A DNA stretch of 64,000 bases from Alviniconcha marisindica (GCA_018857735.1 JABMCL010002457.1:237501-301500); one strand, 5' to 3'; shown: positions 1 to 11,310, counted from the first letter of the stretch. Notes: generated by a model from the letters alone, not told the origin. Translations and numbers: made by a program.

Positions 1-760
1 CGCAGCACATGTAAATGGTTTGACCGTGAATGCATCTCAACAAAGCGTGACGCACGGCGCGCCTTCAATCGTTTCCAGAGAACAAAACTAGAGACAGACA
101 AACTAGCCTATAGACAGAAGAGAATTACTGAGTACAAGTCAACAATTGCAGAAAAGACTCAAGCTGAATATGATGCAAAATGATACAGACAAAAATGGTT
201 CAAGAAACATCAGGAATTGGGTATGAGACATCAAACATTGTCTCGAATCGTACGGTTTTCAGGATGTTTGGGCAGGCGAGGTAGCCAACGAAACTGCATG
301 CCTTTCAGCATTCAAGTGCAAAAAGACAGAACGTTTTCAACAAGAGTGGTACTCCAAGGTGTCTAGTAGCGAAAGATTTGCAACATACCGTACTTTCAAG
401 TCATCTCTCGTGGCAGAAACATATCTAAATGACGTAACAATAAAATTTAAAAAAAGTTTAGAGACGTTTGAGTTAGGCTGCGTTTTGGAATAAATGAATT
501 AAGGGTGAACAAACGCTATGAATCCGAAAACATTGTTAACAAAGACAGTGCTTTCTGTCCAGGCATCCTCGAAGACGAAACACACTTCCTGTTTCATTGT
601 CCGTTGTATTCTTCTATTAGTAATTAGACATAAACACATTGCAGAATTCATGGACCAGGAAAGGCCGTCTACTCTCAGAGCTTTGCTAGAGGCTCCAGAA
701 AAGTACCCATGTATGTATTCTATGCTTTAAAGCTCAGAGAAGAAAAACTTACTTAAGTAA
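1..760 (+). mobile_element. Decayed non-LTR retrotransposon fragment (linker and zinc-knuckle end)
   Basis: Bases 1-185 read WFDRECISTKRDARRAFNRF followed by a lysine/glutamate-rich stretch, the style of the linker between endonuclease and reverse transcriptase in non-LTR retrotransposons. Bases 500-730 read CPGILEDETHFLFHCPLYSS, a zf-RVT-like zinc-binding tail. The reverse transcriptase that should lie between them is missing, so this is an internally deleted relic with several stops and frame changes. The clade cannot be fixed from this. Confidence 0.6.
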
Positions 761-867
761 ATGAAATTTAAGATGGTATGTGCTGCTCAAATTCTGCCGG
801 TAGTTGTTAGGTCATGAAATTGTTGATGCTATGAATGTTCAAACTTTTTTGTACGTATTCAACCCCC

Positions 868-951
868 CCCCCCCCCCCCTCCCCCCCCCCCCCCCCCCAC
901 CCCCCACCCCTACGCCTCCAAAACCATCCTCTCCCACTCTCTTCTCTCCAA

Positions 952-1034
<83 letters not shown>
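868..1034. repeat. Low complexity: C tract, (CT)n, (CA)n
   Basis: A C-rich tract (868-912) is followed by (TC)n (about 953-990) and (AC)n (991-1034). The apparent open frames over it are artefacts of the repeat. Confidence 0.95.
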
Positions 1035-1036
<2 letters not shown>

Positions 1037-1257
1037 CCAAGAAAAAGATGAGTGGTTATATCTGCCTTATGAAAGTACAGGTATACTTACAGGTCTTCAA
1101 ACTCGATACACCTGTAATCTGAAATAAAGAATATTTAAGGTCAAGAGAATTAAAAACGAAAACAAAACAAAAAACATTAATTTTTTCCAAATGAGGTAAC
1201 ATGGTCTAATTACGACCAGTCCAGTCAGTTTGTATGTATCTCCTGGTTGTAGCCCTG

Positions 1258-1259
<2 letters not shown>

Positions 1260-1333
<74 letters not shown>
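1260..1333. repeat. (CT)n microsatellite
   Basis: Near-perfect CT dinucleotide array with one interruption. The 1,334-1,675 stretch after it holds nothing I recognise. Confidence 0.95.
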
Positions 1334-1337
<4 letters not shown>

Positions 1338-1675
1338 GTCATCGGCCAAAACATCGCTATTTTAATTCTTTAGCTTTAGAATGAATGTGATTCGACGTGT
1401 TTTGCTTCTGGGATACTCACACGATATCTATGAGATCATCAGACGCGAAAACACTAACTTATCTCCATCTTTAATGCTAGTTTTATTGTCGTTTCTCCCA
1501 TCGAACTACTGTACCCGTTGCCCACTGCGTCGGCGGCCATTTCAAAATCTTGTTGGAAAGGAGACCATTAGGCCACACAAAAGTTATGTGGGACCTAGAA
1601 AGAAAAAAAATCTTCTTCTTCTTTAAAAAAAATATTTTTTAAGAGTAAATTTGCTTGGCGTCATGTATTTAAATT

Positions 1676-2210
1676 TTATTTTGTTAGTTCGTTTTGACCA
1701 GCGGAGGCTACCCGATTGCATAGCAGCCACATCGCTCTTGTGTTACTTGAATAACTTGTCTTCTTCTTTCTGTAATGTCCACCCTCATCCTTTTGAAGAT
1801 TCTGGCATTGGGGCTTTCGCAGAGTTTCTTGCAGCAGAGTGTGGTTGGCACTGTGCGACTGTTGTGTTGATCTTGGAGCGGGGGCAGCAAGGGTAATGAC
1901 CACTTCTCCATGATGATGTTCGAGGAAAGTGGTCAGCCTTGCTTGTAGTCTGCACGACTTAGAGACCACCACTGGAGCTGCGAGTACATGGTGTTGACTC
2001 GACGCTGGAGGTCTGTCGATTTCGGTTATAACCACCCAACGGGCGGCCCTCCTCTGGACTGCCTCCAGCTTGTTGATGTTCTTCACCGTGTACGGATCTC
2101 AGACTGGGTTAGCCAATTCCAGCGTCGGTCTGACCAGGGCTTTTTACGCTTGTTCCTTGATGGTCATGGAACCCACCTTCAGCCTCCCTTTTGACAAATT
2201 CAACATGGCC
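1676..2210 (-). mobile_element. Jockey-like LINE reverse transcriptase C-terminal fragment
   Basis: On the minus strand this encodes INKLEAVQRRAARWVV, then QARLTTFLEHHHG and RSTQQSHSANH. This is the classic end of many non-LTR reverse transcriptases (family pattern: NI.KLEAVQRRAARWV ... ARLT.FYKIHHG). Upstream, with an internal stop, ALVRPTLELANPV and DPYT match the usual ALVRPTLEYA..VWDPYT stretch. The stop and missing upstream domains show a dead, 5'-truncated copy. Confidence 0.7.
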
Positions 2211-3084
2211 CAGACTGCAGACCATGGGTATGACAGCCCGACAGCTGAGAACATTCAACCTCATTCAATGATGGGTATAGTAATTCAAAGCAGTACACAA
2301 CGAAAAATAATAACACTAAAGATGTCGACAGGTTAGTCTCATAGACACGACGTGGGTGTTCCAGGCGTAAAACACGACGATCGTGTCACATTCAGACTGG
2401 TGCCTATCACGCCTGGTGCTGGTACAGTGCAAGTTTACACGCATGTTGTCCAGATGTATGAACCATGTATGTGAATGTGTATGCATGTATAATTATGTCA
2501 TTTTACAAACCGACTGATTTCCTGGCTGTATAACCTGTGTATATAATACCCGCCAACATATCGCCTACAACGTTTTTAAAATGGGCCAATGTATGTAGTT
2601 CAGTTCCGTTCAAGATGGTATCTATGTGTTCAGAAAAGCCCATGCGTGCTCCACCCGTTTCTAAGAAGTTTCCCTGACGTTGTCCTTGAAACTGTTCCAA
2701 CGTTTGACTGATTGACGATGACCTAGCTCTCTCGTCCTTTCAAGGAAGATCGTCGAGCGCTTCCTCTTTCCACACACCCTTGAGTCTCCTGGACATGGTC
2801 ATTGGGTTACAAACAACCTTTATCAGCTGTCACAATACGGTCATTATTCTGTACTTCCGTACACAATCTGTTATCATGAGTTGAATTCTGCCAGAAAACA
2901 ACACCATTAGATGAGACTCTCTGGGGCTCTCGTGACAGTGCTAAATGTCAGTGACAGAGTCACTGAAATTAGTCTGAGAATCAAAACCATCAAGCAAGTT
3001 TCACAATGATGACATCTTTTTGTCAGCAACGACTCAGTTTTTTTCCTGGAAGCATGCTACATCTATAGATTGCGTACATCAATA
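2211..3084. other. Unannotated intergenic stretch
   Basis: No open frame, RNA gene or repeat that I recognise. Composition is ordinary and there are no long simple repeats. Confidence 0.5.
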
Positions 3085-3422
3085 GTAGCACGTAAAAGAT
3101 CCGGGTCATTCTGCCAAAAGTGCAGGTGGCACGTTACAGCTAAACACGCATACACCTTACGTATGTGGCTTTGCATGAAGTGACATGGTGCATGGTTGTA
3201 TGGTTGTATGGTGTACACAAAACCTGCGCCGAGACGGCTGCAGTTTCATGTGGCACCAGCCATGCCAGCGCTGTAAGTACACCACTTCGGTGGATATTTA
3301 AAAAAAAAAAAAAACGCTATAAAAAGCTAGTCACTCATGCAGAACCACATGCGAGTGCATTGAGTCTGCTCAAGAGAGCGGAGAATAGCGCTATACAAGC
3401 AATCATCAATCAACAACAACAA
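3085..3422 (+). mobile_element. SINE body, tRNA head missing (truncated copy)
   Basis: This matches the bodies at 20,641-21,112 and 26,560-27,036 in opposite orientation. It carries the shared stretches GTAAAAGATCC, CTGCCAAAAGTGCAGGTGGC and TTGCATGAAGTGACATGGT, and the tail GAGAATAGCGCTATACAAGC. The tRNA-like head with A and B boxes is absent, so it is a 5'-truncated copy. A run of A at about 3,300 has expanded inside it. Confidence 0.7.
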
Positions 3423-3549
3423 AAGTGTTTGTGTGTGTATATAACACACAACTTACTAGATCTAGTTCATCAAAATGAGTGTGTTACTCTTTGATGCTGC
3501 TAGATTGGTTCTTTCCCTTTGTAGGCGCGCTATTATGTCTCTTTATATA

Positions 3550-4186
3550 TAGATATATACCAGGGTACAAATCAAAATCCGGCAGGATTTCAAATTCTAC
3601 CAGCAAAAATTAAAACTCGGATTTCTCCTTGGACAAATAAAAATTGCGATATTGCGGCAGGATTTTAAATCTTGCAAGTACGGATCGCAATTTCGGATCA
3701 AAACCTGGATCATCAGTGAAATGGATTCTAAACTTTACTGTTAAATTTTTTAATCTAACCGGCTGAAATCGATGAAGGAGAAGAGAAATGAAGAGAGAAA
3801 AACAACTCAATGGTTTATTGGCCTAGGTCATATGTCCATGTTAAACTGGTAGATGGCGAATGAAGGCAGTCCGGGATACACATAATCCATATTTATCCAT
3901 GTAGGCGTGCATATGAACAATCTCCTAACACACACATTATATACACACACACACTCTTTCTCTCCTTTTCTCTTCTCATGTACTGATTACAGCGGGTCAA
4001 ATTCATTTTGAATGATGATCTGGATAGGGATTTCTCTAGGTAGAAATCGAAACTGTGATATGTACAAGAAGATTTAAAATCCTGCCGGCAGAGATCGCAG
4101 TTTTGATATATCCCGGGAGAAATCCCTATTTCAATTTCTACCGGTAGAATTTGAAATCCTACCGGATTTTTATTTGTACCGAGACA
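3550..4186. mobile_element. Foldback/MITE-like element with long inverted arms
   Basis: The left arm (about 3,552-3,720) starts GTACAAATCAAAATCCGGCA. The right arm (about 4,010-4,184) is its imperfect reverse complement, ending GGATTTTTATTTGTAC. Inner blocks also pair: GGCAGGATTTTAAATCTT on the left against AAGATTTAAAATCCTGCC on the right. The arms are about 170 bp around a loop of about 290 bp with no transposase. No target-site duplication was clear. A similar long-hairpin layout is known for foldback elements and some MITEs. Confidence 0.65.
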
Positions 4187-4194
4187 AATGCGCG

Positions 4195-4197
4195 CGC

Positions 4198-4258
<61 letters not shown>
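4195..4258. repeat. (GT)n microsatellite
   Basis: CG-alternating start followed by about 29 GT units, immediately right of the foldback element and 45 bp from the donor site of the cysteine-rich exon at 4,304. Confidence 0.95.
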
Positions 4259-4303
4259 GCGGCTGCGGGCAAAACAAAAAAGAAAAAGTAAGCAATACTT
4301 TAC

Positions 4304-6580
4304 CTGTCGGGTTAAGAAACAGGCCTTCTGGACATGGCTGATAAATGCAGGAGCACCCGGATGAAGCGTTGAAAGTACTGCAGTTGTAGTCCGGACGGGC
4401 AACATTAACTGCCCGAAACCCTTTTAATGGATCACAGATACACACGTCGTCCAATGAAGCGTTTCTCCTTTCAATTGTAAAGGCATTGTAGTCCTCACAG
4501 ACTGTTCGATTCATCTCACAAGCAGGGCGGAGAAATTCGTAAGAATACTTCGCCACTGGCTGAAACTCGCTTAAAACGCACGTTTTACAGAGGGAGCCCC
4601 GGGCCACCGCCGCTACAGCCGATAGAGAGGCAAATTTTCCTGGAAAAAAAGAAGAAAGATCAAGTAGCTTCTGTAATAACAAACCTTGTAGATAAAACCA
4701 AACAAGCCTACTATTCTGCCAAAATTCAGTCCAGCACAACTTGTAAACAGCTCTTTCAAAACTTCAACACCATTCTCGGCAAAAACATTTCTTCACCTCT
4801 TCCTTCAACGTTTGATTCTGAGGACCTCCCGAATGTCTTTTCTGACTCCTTCACCAAAAAAATCCCCACCATCAGAAACAATTTTCCTCCTCTAAACCCA
4901 ACTGCTTGCCCTGATACCTCTTTCGCTGGAAATCCCTGGCTAACTTTTGAGCCTGTCATTGATGAATTTGTCTTTAAAATAATCAACAGTGCACCTGCCA
5001 AGTCTTGTGAACTCGATCCCATTCCCACCACGCTTCTTTATGAAAACCTTGACGTCCACTTGCCGACCATCACGAACATCATCAACGCATCTCTTACCAC
5101 TGGCATTGTACCAAGTGATCTGAAGACTGCCATCGTCAAACCTCTGCTAAAAAAAAAAGCCATCACTTGAGAAAAATCTTCTGAAAAACTACCGCCCCAT
5201 TTCTAACCTTCCATTTCTGTCCAAAATCCTTGAAAAGGTCGTTCTCCACAAACTTCTCTCCCATCTCCAAGAAAACAACTTCATCAACCCCTTTCAATCG
5301 AGCAGGACACAGCACAGAGACCGTTTTGTTACATGTTGTAAACGATATTCTCTCCGCTCTGGACAATGACAACAAGCGGTGATCGAGAAGAAGAAGACAA
5401 TGATAACATTTCTGTTCTTTTGTTGAATATTTCTGCAGCGTTTGACACTACTGACCACCAAAATCTCCTCTCCCGCCTGAACTCTGTTTTTGGCATTCAG
5501 TCTACTGCACTCCAATGGTTTCAGTCATATCTCTCAGACAGATATTAATCCACTTCAGTCAATAACTCGTCTTCGTCACCATCACAGCTCAGGTACGGTG
5601 TACCTCAGGGCTCAGTACTGGGGCCCGTTCTCTTCGTCCTGTACACTACACACACCTCTCTCCGATATCATAGCTAACCACTCTGTAAACCATCAGCTTT
5701 CGCGGATGATACACAGCTCCAGAAATCAGCTCCTCTCAGTGAAGCGACCAACCTCACCAAAGAACGCAAAATCAGCTCAAACTTAACGATGACAAAACAG
5801 AAGCTCTTCTCTTTCCCTTTTCGTCTTCCTTGAAACCTGCCACCCTTTCCCTCCATGACTCGATTACTCTTGGCTCTCACAACATCCTCTTCCCTGATTC
5901 TGCCAGGAACCTTGGGGTCATTCTCAACTCAAACCTGTCCATGAAAAAGCACGTCATAAAAACCTGTCAAACTGCTTATTTCGAGCTTAAATGCATTAGT
6001 TCAATCCGTAGGTTTCTCACTGAAGATGCAGCCAAGACTTGTTAATACCTATAATTATCCTCTCACGGTTTGACTACTGCAACTGTCTCCTTATGGACAC
6101 ACCTAATTCTGTCATACAACCTCTCTAGAAAATTCAAAATTTTGCTGCACGACTCGTTCTCGACTCGTTTGCTGCACGACTCGACTCGTTCTCGTCCACC
6201 ACCACTCAGCACTTTCCCTGGAAAAACTGCACTGGCGTCCCATTTCAGAACGTATTAAATATAAAGTCGCTTATAATTATGTGTTTCAGTACTATAAATG
6301 GTTCTGGTCCTGCTTACCTCTCTGAACTACTATATGTCTACACTCCGTCTCGAACACTAAGCTCTTCTTCTGACACCCGCATGTTGAAAATCCAGCAATA
6401 CAAACGCAAGACTCCCGTCTTTCGTACTTTCTCTTGCTTTGGACCCCACATTTGGAATTCACTCCCACAAGACCTTAGACACTGCTCAACCCTGTCATCT
6501 TTTAAAGCCAAACTGAAAACCTTCCTCGTCTCACAGTATTTCCGCCCCAACTAATATCAATACCCAGTTTCTTCTACAGT

Positions 6581-6649
<69 letters not shown>

Positions 6650-8591
6650 CCATATAATGCCCTATGCAAATTGTTTTGGTAGGACTGTCCTCTACGTGTG
6701 TATAGAATATTTAGGTTAACGTTTGATGCGAGTGCTCAGGGCGTTGATCAGCGCATGATAAATGTACATTATTATTATTATCTACTGATATCTTGCGTTA
6801 TAGTTTTAATATCATCCTCATTTTTGAATAATATACATTTTACAGGACGTGTCTATTTTTTTCAGCGCAATACGCGAGAACGGAAAGTAATTATGAATTC
6901 TGTAACGTAGCCTTCAGCACAAATACAGCTTTATTGTACGCTTCTTGCTAAAGCCGGTTCTTACATTTGCTTCGCGAGCCTAGTTCGGGGTTTTCGGCGA
7001 ACCTGATAAAAAGTTCAGCGAGCTTAGTTCGTTCTTAACTGGGCGAACGTTTACTTCGCGAACCTGCTTCGGCCAGTTCGAGAACTGCGGCGAAGCTATG
7101 TTCTGGGTCCAAAAAGCTTCGCTCGACATGCTCTGGGAATATTCGCCCAGTTCGGCGAACCTTGTCTCTGATTGGTTGAGAGCAAAGAGACCTCTCCCGT
7201 GGCTGAGGAAGAAAGGACTGGAAATAAAAATAAAAATGGACGGTGTCGATATTTCACTCCCTTCGGAGGGAACTGACCCCTTTATTGACTTGTGGAAGGC
7301 ACAGCCTTGCCTCTGCGACCGAGAATGATAATTTTATGGTAGTTGAATTACCCTGTGAGGAAAGATTAAAGTATACTGACTTGACTTTAGCCTTCATTTT
7401 GAATCATGCTGTCTGCTGCGCCTCTACCGCAAATTCGGGCCGAAGCTTGCATCACATTATAAGCCAATTAAGAAACGAAGTATCTTTCGTCGAACCACGT
7501 TCGGTGAACAAAAAATTCATCTGAGCTCAGTTAAGAAGCGAAATATGTTCGGCGAACTAACAGTTCGCCCTTTAAGAACGGGCTTAAATGGACTGCCTGT
7601 CTGAAAATGTGGTTTGTCCGAGGGGCAGATGGAAGGGCTGAACTATGAAAACTTCGAAGTAAGAATTTTACTTTGAAGGGTTTTATTAATTTCATTTCGA
7701 AAATTTCATATCCAATTTAGTGTACACAGACAATCATAAAAAAATATGTCATCATATAAATTCAACCGTATTGCAGCTACTATTTATCTAATAGATTTTA
7801 AAGGTCAATTCAAGTTATTGTACGTGCCAAACCAACACTAGTATAACGGTTTAAACCCTGTTTGGTTTTCGTGTTGTGCCTTTATTGCTGTAGGGGGCAG
7901 TTATCAAAGCCCGTAAAAGAAACCATGCACTACAACTTTTTAATCCCTTTCGTAAAATGTGTCCGCTTGCTGTCAGTTTCTTAAATACAGAAATATTACA
8001 TTTCAAGCAAAGAAGATACTCTACTTTTTTAAAGAGTACAGATAGTACGCTCGTGCAACACTAAACCTATGCAGTGGGAAAAATACACATTCATTGTTTT
8101 GCCACTTAGATACGCTACGTGTAATCATGACAACAATCAAAGGGAGTGGAGCTATACACCCAACCGGTTTGTCTGCGGCACTCTTCCTCGTTAATGACTG
8201 TTTTAAATATTAAACTTGCGGCACTCTTTCTCTTTAATGACTGTTTTAAATATTAAACTTGCGGCACTCTTCCTCTTTAATGACTGTTTTAAATATTAAA
8301 CTTGCGGCACTCTTCCTCTTGCGGCACTCTTCCTCTTTAATGACCGTTTTAATTATTGAACTTACCAGGTGGACAGAGTTCTGGAGGGTCGATGCACATC
8401 ATCTGTATTTTGCCATCCTCGTCCAGCTGACAGTGCAAAAGACCCGTGTGGTCAGGACAGCACAGTTTTTGGAGACGACGCCACTCTTTTCCACGTGGTT
8501 TCGGACACTTTGACGGCACACACTCGGGGCGGTCTTCAACGTTCCAAAACAAAAGATTTCGTAGAGGCCCTTTTTTCTGTGCAGTCACACG
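4304..8591 (-). CDS. Putative cysteine-rich (TNF-receptor-like) ectodomain gene, two exons seen
   Basis: Two minus-strand exons are supported. Exon A (8,591 to 8,366) follows TTTGTTTTACAG and ends CACCTG|GTAAG; it encodes RPECVPSKCPKPRGKEW, then LCCPDHTGLLHC and ELCPPG. Exon B (4,639 to 4,304) follows TTTTTTTCCAG and ends CCGACAG|GTAAAG; it encodes SLCKTC, CEMNRTVCEDYN, DDVCICDPLKGF and CSCIYQPCPEG. Phases agree: A ends after one base of a Gly codon and B supplies the other two, giving CPPGKF. Spacing such as CPPGKF...CKTC recalls TNFR cysteine-rich repeats, but no transmembrane or death domain is visible and the first and last exons were not found. Asn-X-Ser/Thr sites (NRT, NAS, NCS) fit an extracellular region. 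Family identity is inference; the two joined exons are firmer. A LINE fills most of the intron between them. Confidence 0.45.
4672..6782 (+). mobile_element. CR1/L2-like LINE, 5'-truncated copy
   Basis: Closely matches the longer copy at 11,310-15,302 from its linker region (VDKTKQAYYSAKIQSS) to the 3' end. Recognisable reverse transcriptase blocks are ELDPIPTT, NYRPISNLPFLSKILEKVV, a DISAAFDTTDHQNLL-like block and GVPQGSVLGPVLF. The protein ends FKAKLKTFLVSQYF. The 3' UTR contains a (GT)n tract and ends in (ATT)n. Frameshifts and a small insertion at about 5,378-5,405 show it is inactive. The 5' truncation point lies about 30 bp from the splice acceptor of the cysteine-rich exon ending at 4,639. 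Confidence 0.85.
6583..6648. repeat. (GT)n inside LINE 3' UTR
   Basis: GT array with one GTGG interruption, at the same place in the LINE 3' UTR where other copies also carry GT repeats. Confidence 0.95.
6949..7588. mobile_element. MITE-like element A with AAGCCSGTTCTTA ends
   Basis: Left end TAAAGCCGGTTCTTA and right end TTTAAGAACGGGCTTAAA are inverted repeats. The interior is full of short TTCGGCGAAC-type words in both orientations. Bases 7,380-7,500 are the reverse complement of part of element B (19,833-20,155), including CAGCAGACAGCATGAT. A short open frame at 7,237-7,330 encodes DPFIDLWKAQPCLCDREN, which faintly resembles the start of a MADF/Myb-SANT domain (common in PIF/Harbinger elements). 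That link is speculative. Confidence 0.55.
7589..8185. other. Unannotated stretch
   Basis: AT-rich sequence without a gene, RNA or repeat that I recognise. If the cysteine-rich gene is real this is intron. Confidence 0.4.
8186..8360. repeat. 43-bp tandem repeat next to a splice donor
   Basis: About four copies of a unit containing CTTTAATGACTGTTTTAAAT and AAACTTGCGGCACTCTTCCT. The array runs up to the splice donor of the cysteine-rich exon: the last copy has AACTTAC (donor GTAAGTT in reverse) where the others have AACTTGC. Confidence 0.85.
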
Positions 8592-9114
8592 CTGTAAAAC
8601 AAATTCCAAAAAAGTGGCACGTGATCAAAGGATATAACAAAACAAATGTTACCGATGTTACATAATTATTCCTTCTTGGTACATTCTTTGATTGAGACAG
8701 CTGTCTGCGGCATGGTTTTTCTGGGAAAAGTGTGAGCGATAGTGGCTGGGGGTACGGCGATAGTAAGGTGGTTCCGGAGGAGCGTTTCCATGTAATCACG
8801 AGAGCCATACACTGGAGAAGCTTTTCTGCAGTGACAACCAAGTAGGCGCCAGTAAACAAGCCTCACTGCACCGCCAGCCCTGTGCTTTACATGTGAAACT
8901 TTTAACTGCCTGCGTGGCAACAGTCGATCAAGAGTGTACCAAATAAATAAATAATAATAATGGACAGCTCTTATACAGCGCAAATCTCTTTGCAGAACAA
9001 AACCTAAATGCGCTACCATCTACCATTTACGCACACATAGACACGTAGACAGATAGAGCAATGAACTGAAAGAGCACTGACAAAAAGGTTTCAAAGTACG
9101 TTAAGAATTTTTAA
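8592..9114. other. Unannotated stretch
   Basis: Holds short open frames on both strands, none recognisable. Missing 5' exons of the cysteine-rich gene could lie here or further right, but I found no convincing one. Confidence 0.4.
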
Positions 9115-9858
9115 AAGCTTCTCGCTTGAGGATTGGAGGGTGCGTGAAGTTTGATACGTGCAGAGCGAAGGTGAAAGGTAAGACGGGAATATGTTGTCGA
9201 AATGACGATATGCCAAAGTTGCCACCTTGTACCCGCAGCGGAATTTTACAGGCTGTCAATGCAGTTCATTTAACATTGGTGTTATGTGGTCTCGCTTACG
9301 CTTCTTCAGAACAAGCCGTGCTCCACTGTTCTGAACCTCTGCAATCTATCTGTTCCGGAGGCAGGATGGGGTCAAATTATACAACTTATTTATTAGCTCA
9401 TCTTGGGAATGACGACAGGATTCTTTTGTTCAGAGGCCTTGCTCGGGCCAGATGCTTTGACAATTCGACTGAATTCGTTTTCGGATAGTGTTGATCCAGT
9501 CAAAGAGCTGGATGGATTGGCATGACATGCCAAAATATGGAAATTAAAATCCAAAGATTTACCAAATAAGGAAGATAGATCGCAATCAAAGAGAGAACTA
9601 AAGGTACTTAGAGCGACTAGTGCAAGTAGAAAACTGCATGTCATAGAAGAAGAAGAAGAAGAAAAGACAGCGCTGATTTTTGCCAGTCCATTCAAACATA
9701 TGATGGTGGAGATACAATGTATATTCGTTCCTGTGGTTTTCAAACCACCTCCTACTGAACTTGAGAAAGACCACGAGTCTGAGAAGCTCAAAACACAATC
9801 TCTGAAGTCATTTGCCAAACATCAACTGGTAGAAACAAATTCAGCTTCCGCATCCCTT
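9115..9858 (+). other. Unrecognised possible coding debris
   Basis: A 120-codon plus-strand frame (9,126-9,488) contains CVKFDTC and GICCRNDDMPKLPPC. The next stretch (9,560-9,858) reads, after stops, KSLKSFAKHQLVETNSASAS with an EEEEEE run. The look is of a decayed transposon protein, but no family was identified. The minus-strand frame over the same bases is serine-rich shadow. Confidence 0.3.
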
Positions 9859-10127
9859 TAAATAAAATATAGCTGACTATTCTCAGTTCCCTTAAAAAGC
9901 AGATAGTTTCCACTTGATTGTAATACGGTCAGTACAAGTGCAATGTTGTCCATTTACTGCTGCTGTCACAGGAACATACGGCATCAGCCTCGACAAGTCT
10001 GAAATATATACCGTGGACCCTGTTCCCTGAGTGCTTTCTAGCAGATGGCCTCCCCGTAAAAGCAAAGCCAAGCTCACATTTAACATCTTTTGATAGTACA
10101 TTTCATGAAATTTCCAGTGTGTCGGAT

Positions 10128-10648
10128 TTTAAGCATCGCTACCCCTAAAACATTCCTAAAACTTCTAGAATAATATCTTGCGAGAGACAAACAAAACAAA
10201 AAAACTCCAGAACCATAATTGAATGAACTTATAAATACACGTACTCAACAACCCCCCCCCCCCCCTCCCCCTTCCTCTACCACCACCACCACCACCACCA
10301 TGTCTATGGTCATGTTACGGTCTAATCGGATTACGGTATGGAAGCAGCCCATGCGGTAGAGACACTAAAAAATAAATTTAAAAAAAAAAGCACCAATAGT
10401 GATATGCACTACTCAGAAGAATTTAGGGGCCACCTTTAGTTTATGCATCAAGTTGTAAAATTGATATGGCGCAAAAGATTCAATATTCTCAGCCTAAATT
10501 TGGACTGGCAAAACAGACAGTTTAAGCATCGCTACCCCTAAAACATCCTAAAACTTCTAGAATAATATCTTGCGAGAGACAAACAAAACAAACAAAACTC
10601 CAGAACCATAATTGAATGAACTTATAAATACACGTACTCAACAACCCC
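10128..10648. repeat. Pair of nearly identical 129-bp direct repeats
   Basis: 10,128-10,256 and 10,520-10,648 share TTTAAGCATCGCTACCCCTA through TACACGTACTCAACAACCCC with only a few differences. They flank about 263 bp that includes a C tract, a (CCA)n run and an A tract. This could be a recent duplication or two short terminal repeats. Confidence 0.85.
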
Positions 10649-10707
10649 GTACTCATGGCACACATGATTTTGACAAACACTCGGCTCTGTCACTGTTAAT
10701 CTTGCTA

Positions 10708-11310
10708 CAGTGGACAGCAAAATAAACGCACCAAATAACGGGGGGAGGGGGGGGGGGGGGGGGAGGCTCCATTTTGAAAGTTTCTAGCTGAGACCGCAGG
10801 TTTAAACCGAAAGAAAATTGCACTGCACGCGAAAGCTGTTTCAGTTCTAAACACAGTTCACTGCGCTTGGCTAGACTGAGGGGTATTCACCACCCAATTT
10901 CTGGGGCTTTTGTAACCATGCCTCTGAGACGACGACTGAGCGGTATTGACAGAGGGCGGGCGCTGGCATGGCTGAATGGTGGAGTAGCAGTGCGGAAAGT
11001 TGCCGGACGTCTTGTAGTGAGCCACTCAGTCATTCAGAGACTGAGAGGCCGATTTGCCAGTGCTGGAAGTGTGGCAGAGAGAAGGCGCACTGGATGGCCC
11101 GGGTCCACCACCAGGCAGCAAGACAAAAGTGTTGTCCAGACGTCCCTTAGAAACAGAACAGCCACCGCGATGTACCGCGGGGTAAACTGCGGGTAGCAGG
11201 CAACGTCAACGTCGGCGACCGGACCATCCGGAACCGGCTTCATGAGAGCAAAATCGGTTCAAGACGACCAGCAGTCCCGCGACCTCCTCTGACCCAGGCA
11301 CACCATATTT
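10708..11310 (+). pseudogene. Tc1/mariner transposase, N-terminal half (interrupted)
   Basis: A candidate terminal repeat CAGTGGACAGCAAAATAAAC follows a TA at 10,706-10,707, the Tc1 target dinucleotide. The frame from 10,918 reads MPLRRRLSGIDRGRALAWLN, then VSHSVIQRLRGRFASAGSVA and SLRNRTATA: the paired helix-turn-helix of Tc1-like transposases. A frameshift at about 11,165 moves it to GNVNVGDRTIRNRLHESKIG and RPPLTQAHH. There the LINE interrupts it; the C-terminal part resumes at about 15,303. Confidence 0.8.

Noticed and set aside
804..1127. Proline-rich open frame
   Set aside because: Translation of C, CT and CA tracts only.
3893..4405. 170-codon minus-strand frame covering the foldback element
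   Set aside because: Runs through a GT array and an inverted-repeat element; only the part overlapping 4,304-4,405 is real exon, in another frame.
7098..7524. Functional DNA-binding protein gene within MITE A
   Set aside because: Only a short fragment resembles a MADF/Myb start; frames are broken and composition follows the MITE.
9393..9818. 141-codon serine-rich minus-strand frame
   Set aside because: Likely shadow; the plus strand looks more protein-like, and the minus frame is rich in Ser from GAA/GAG codons in reverse.
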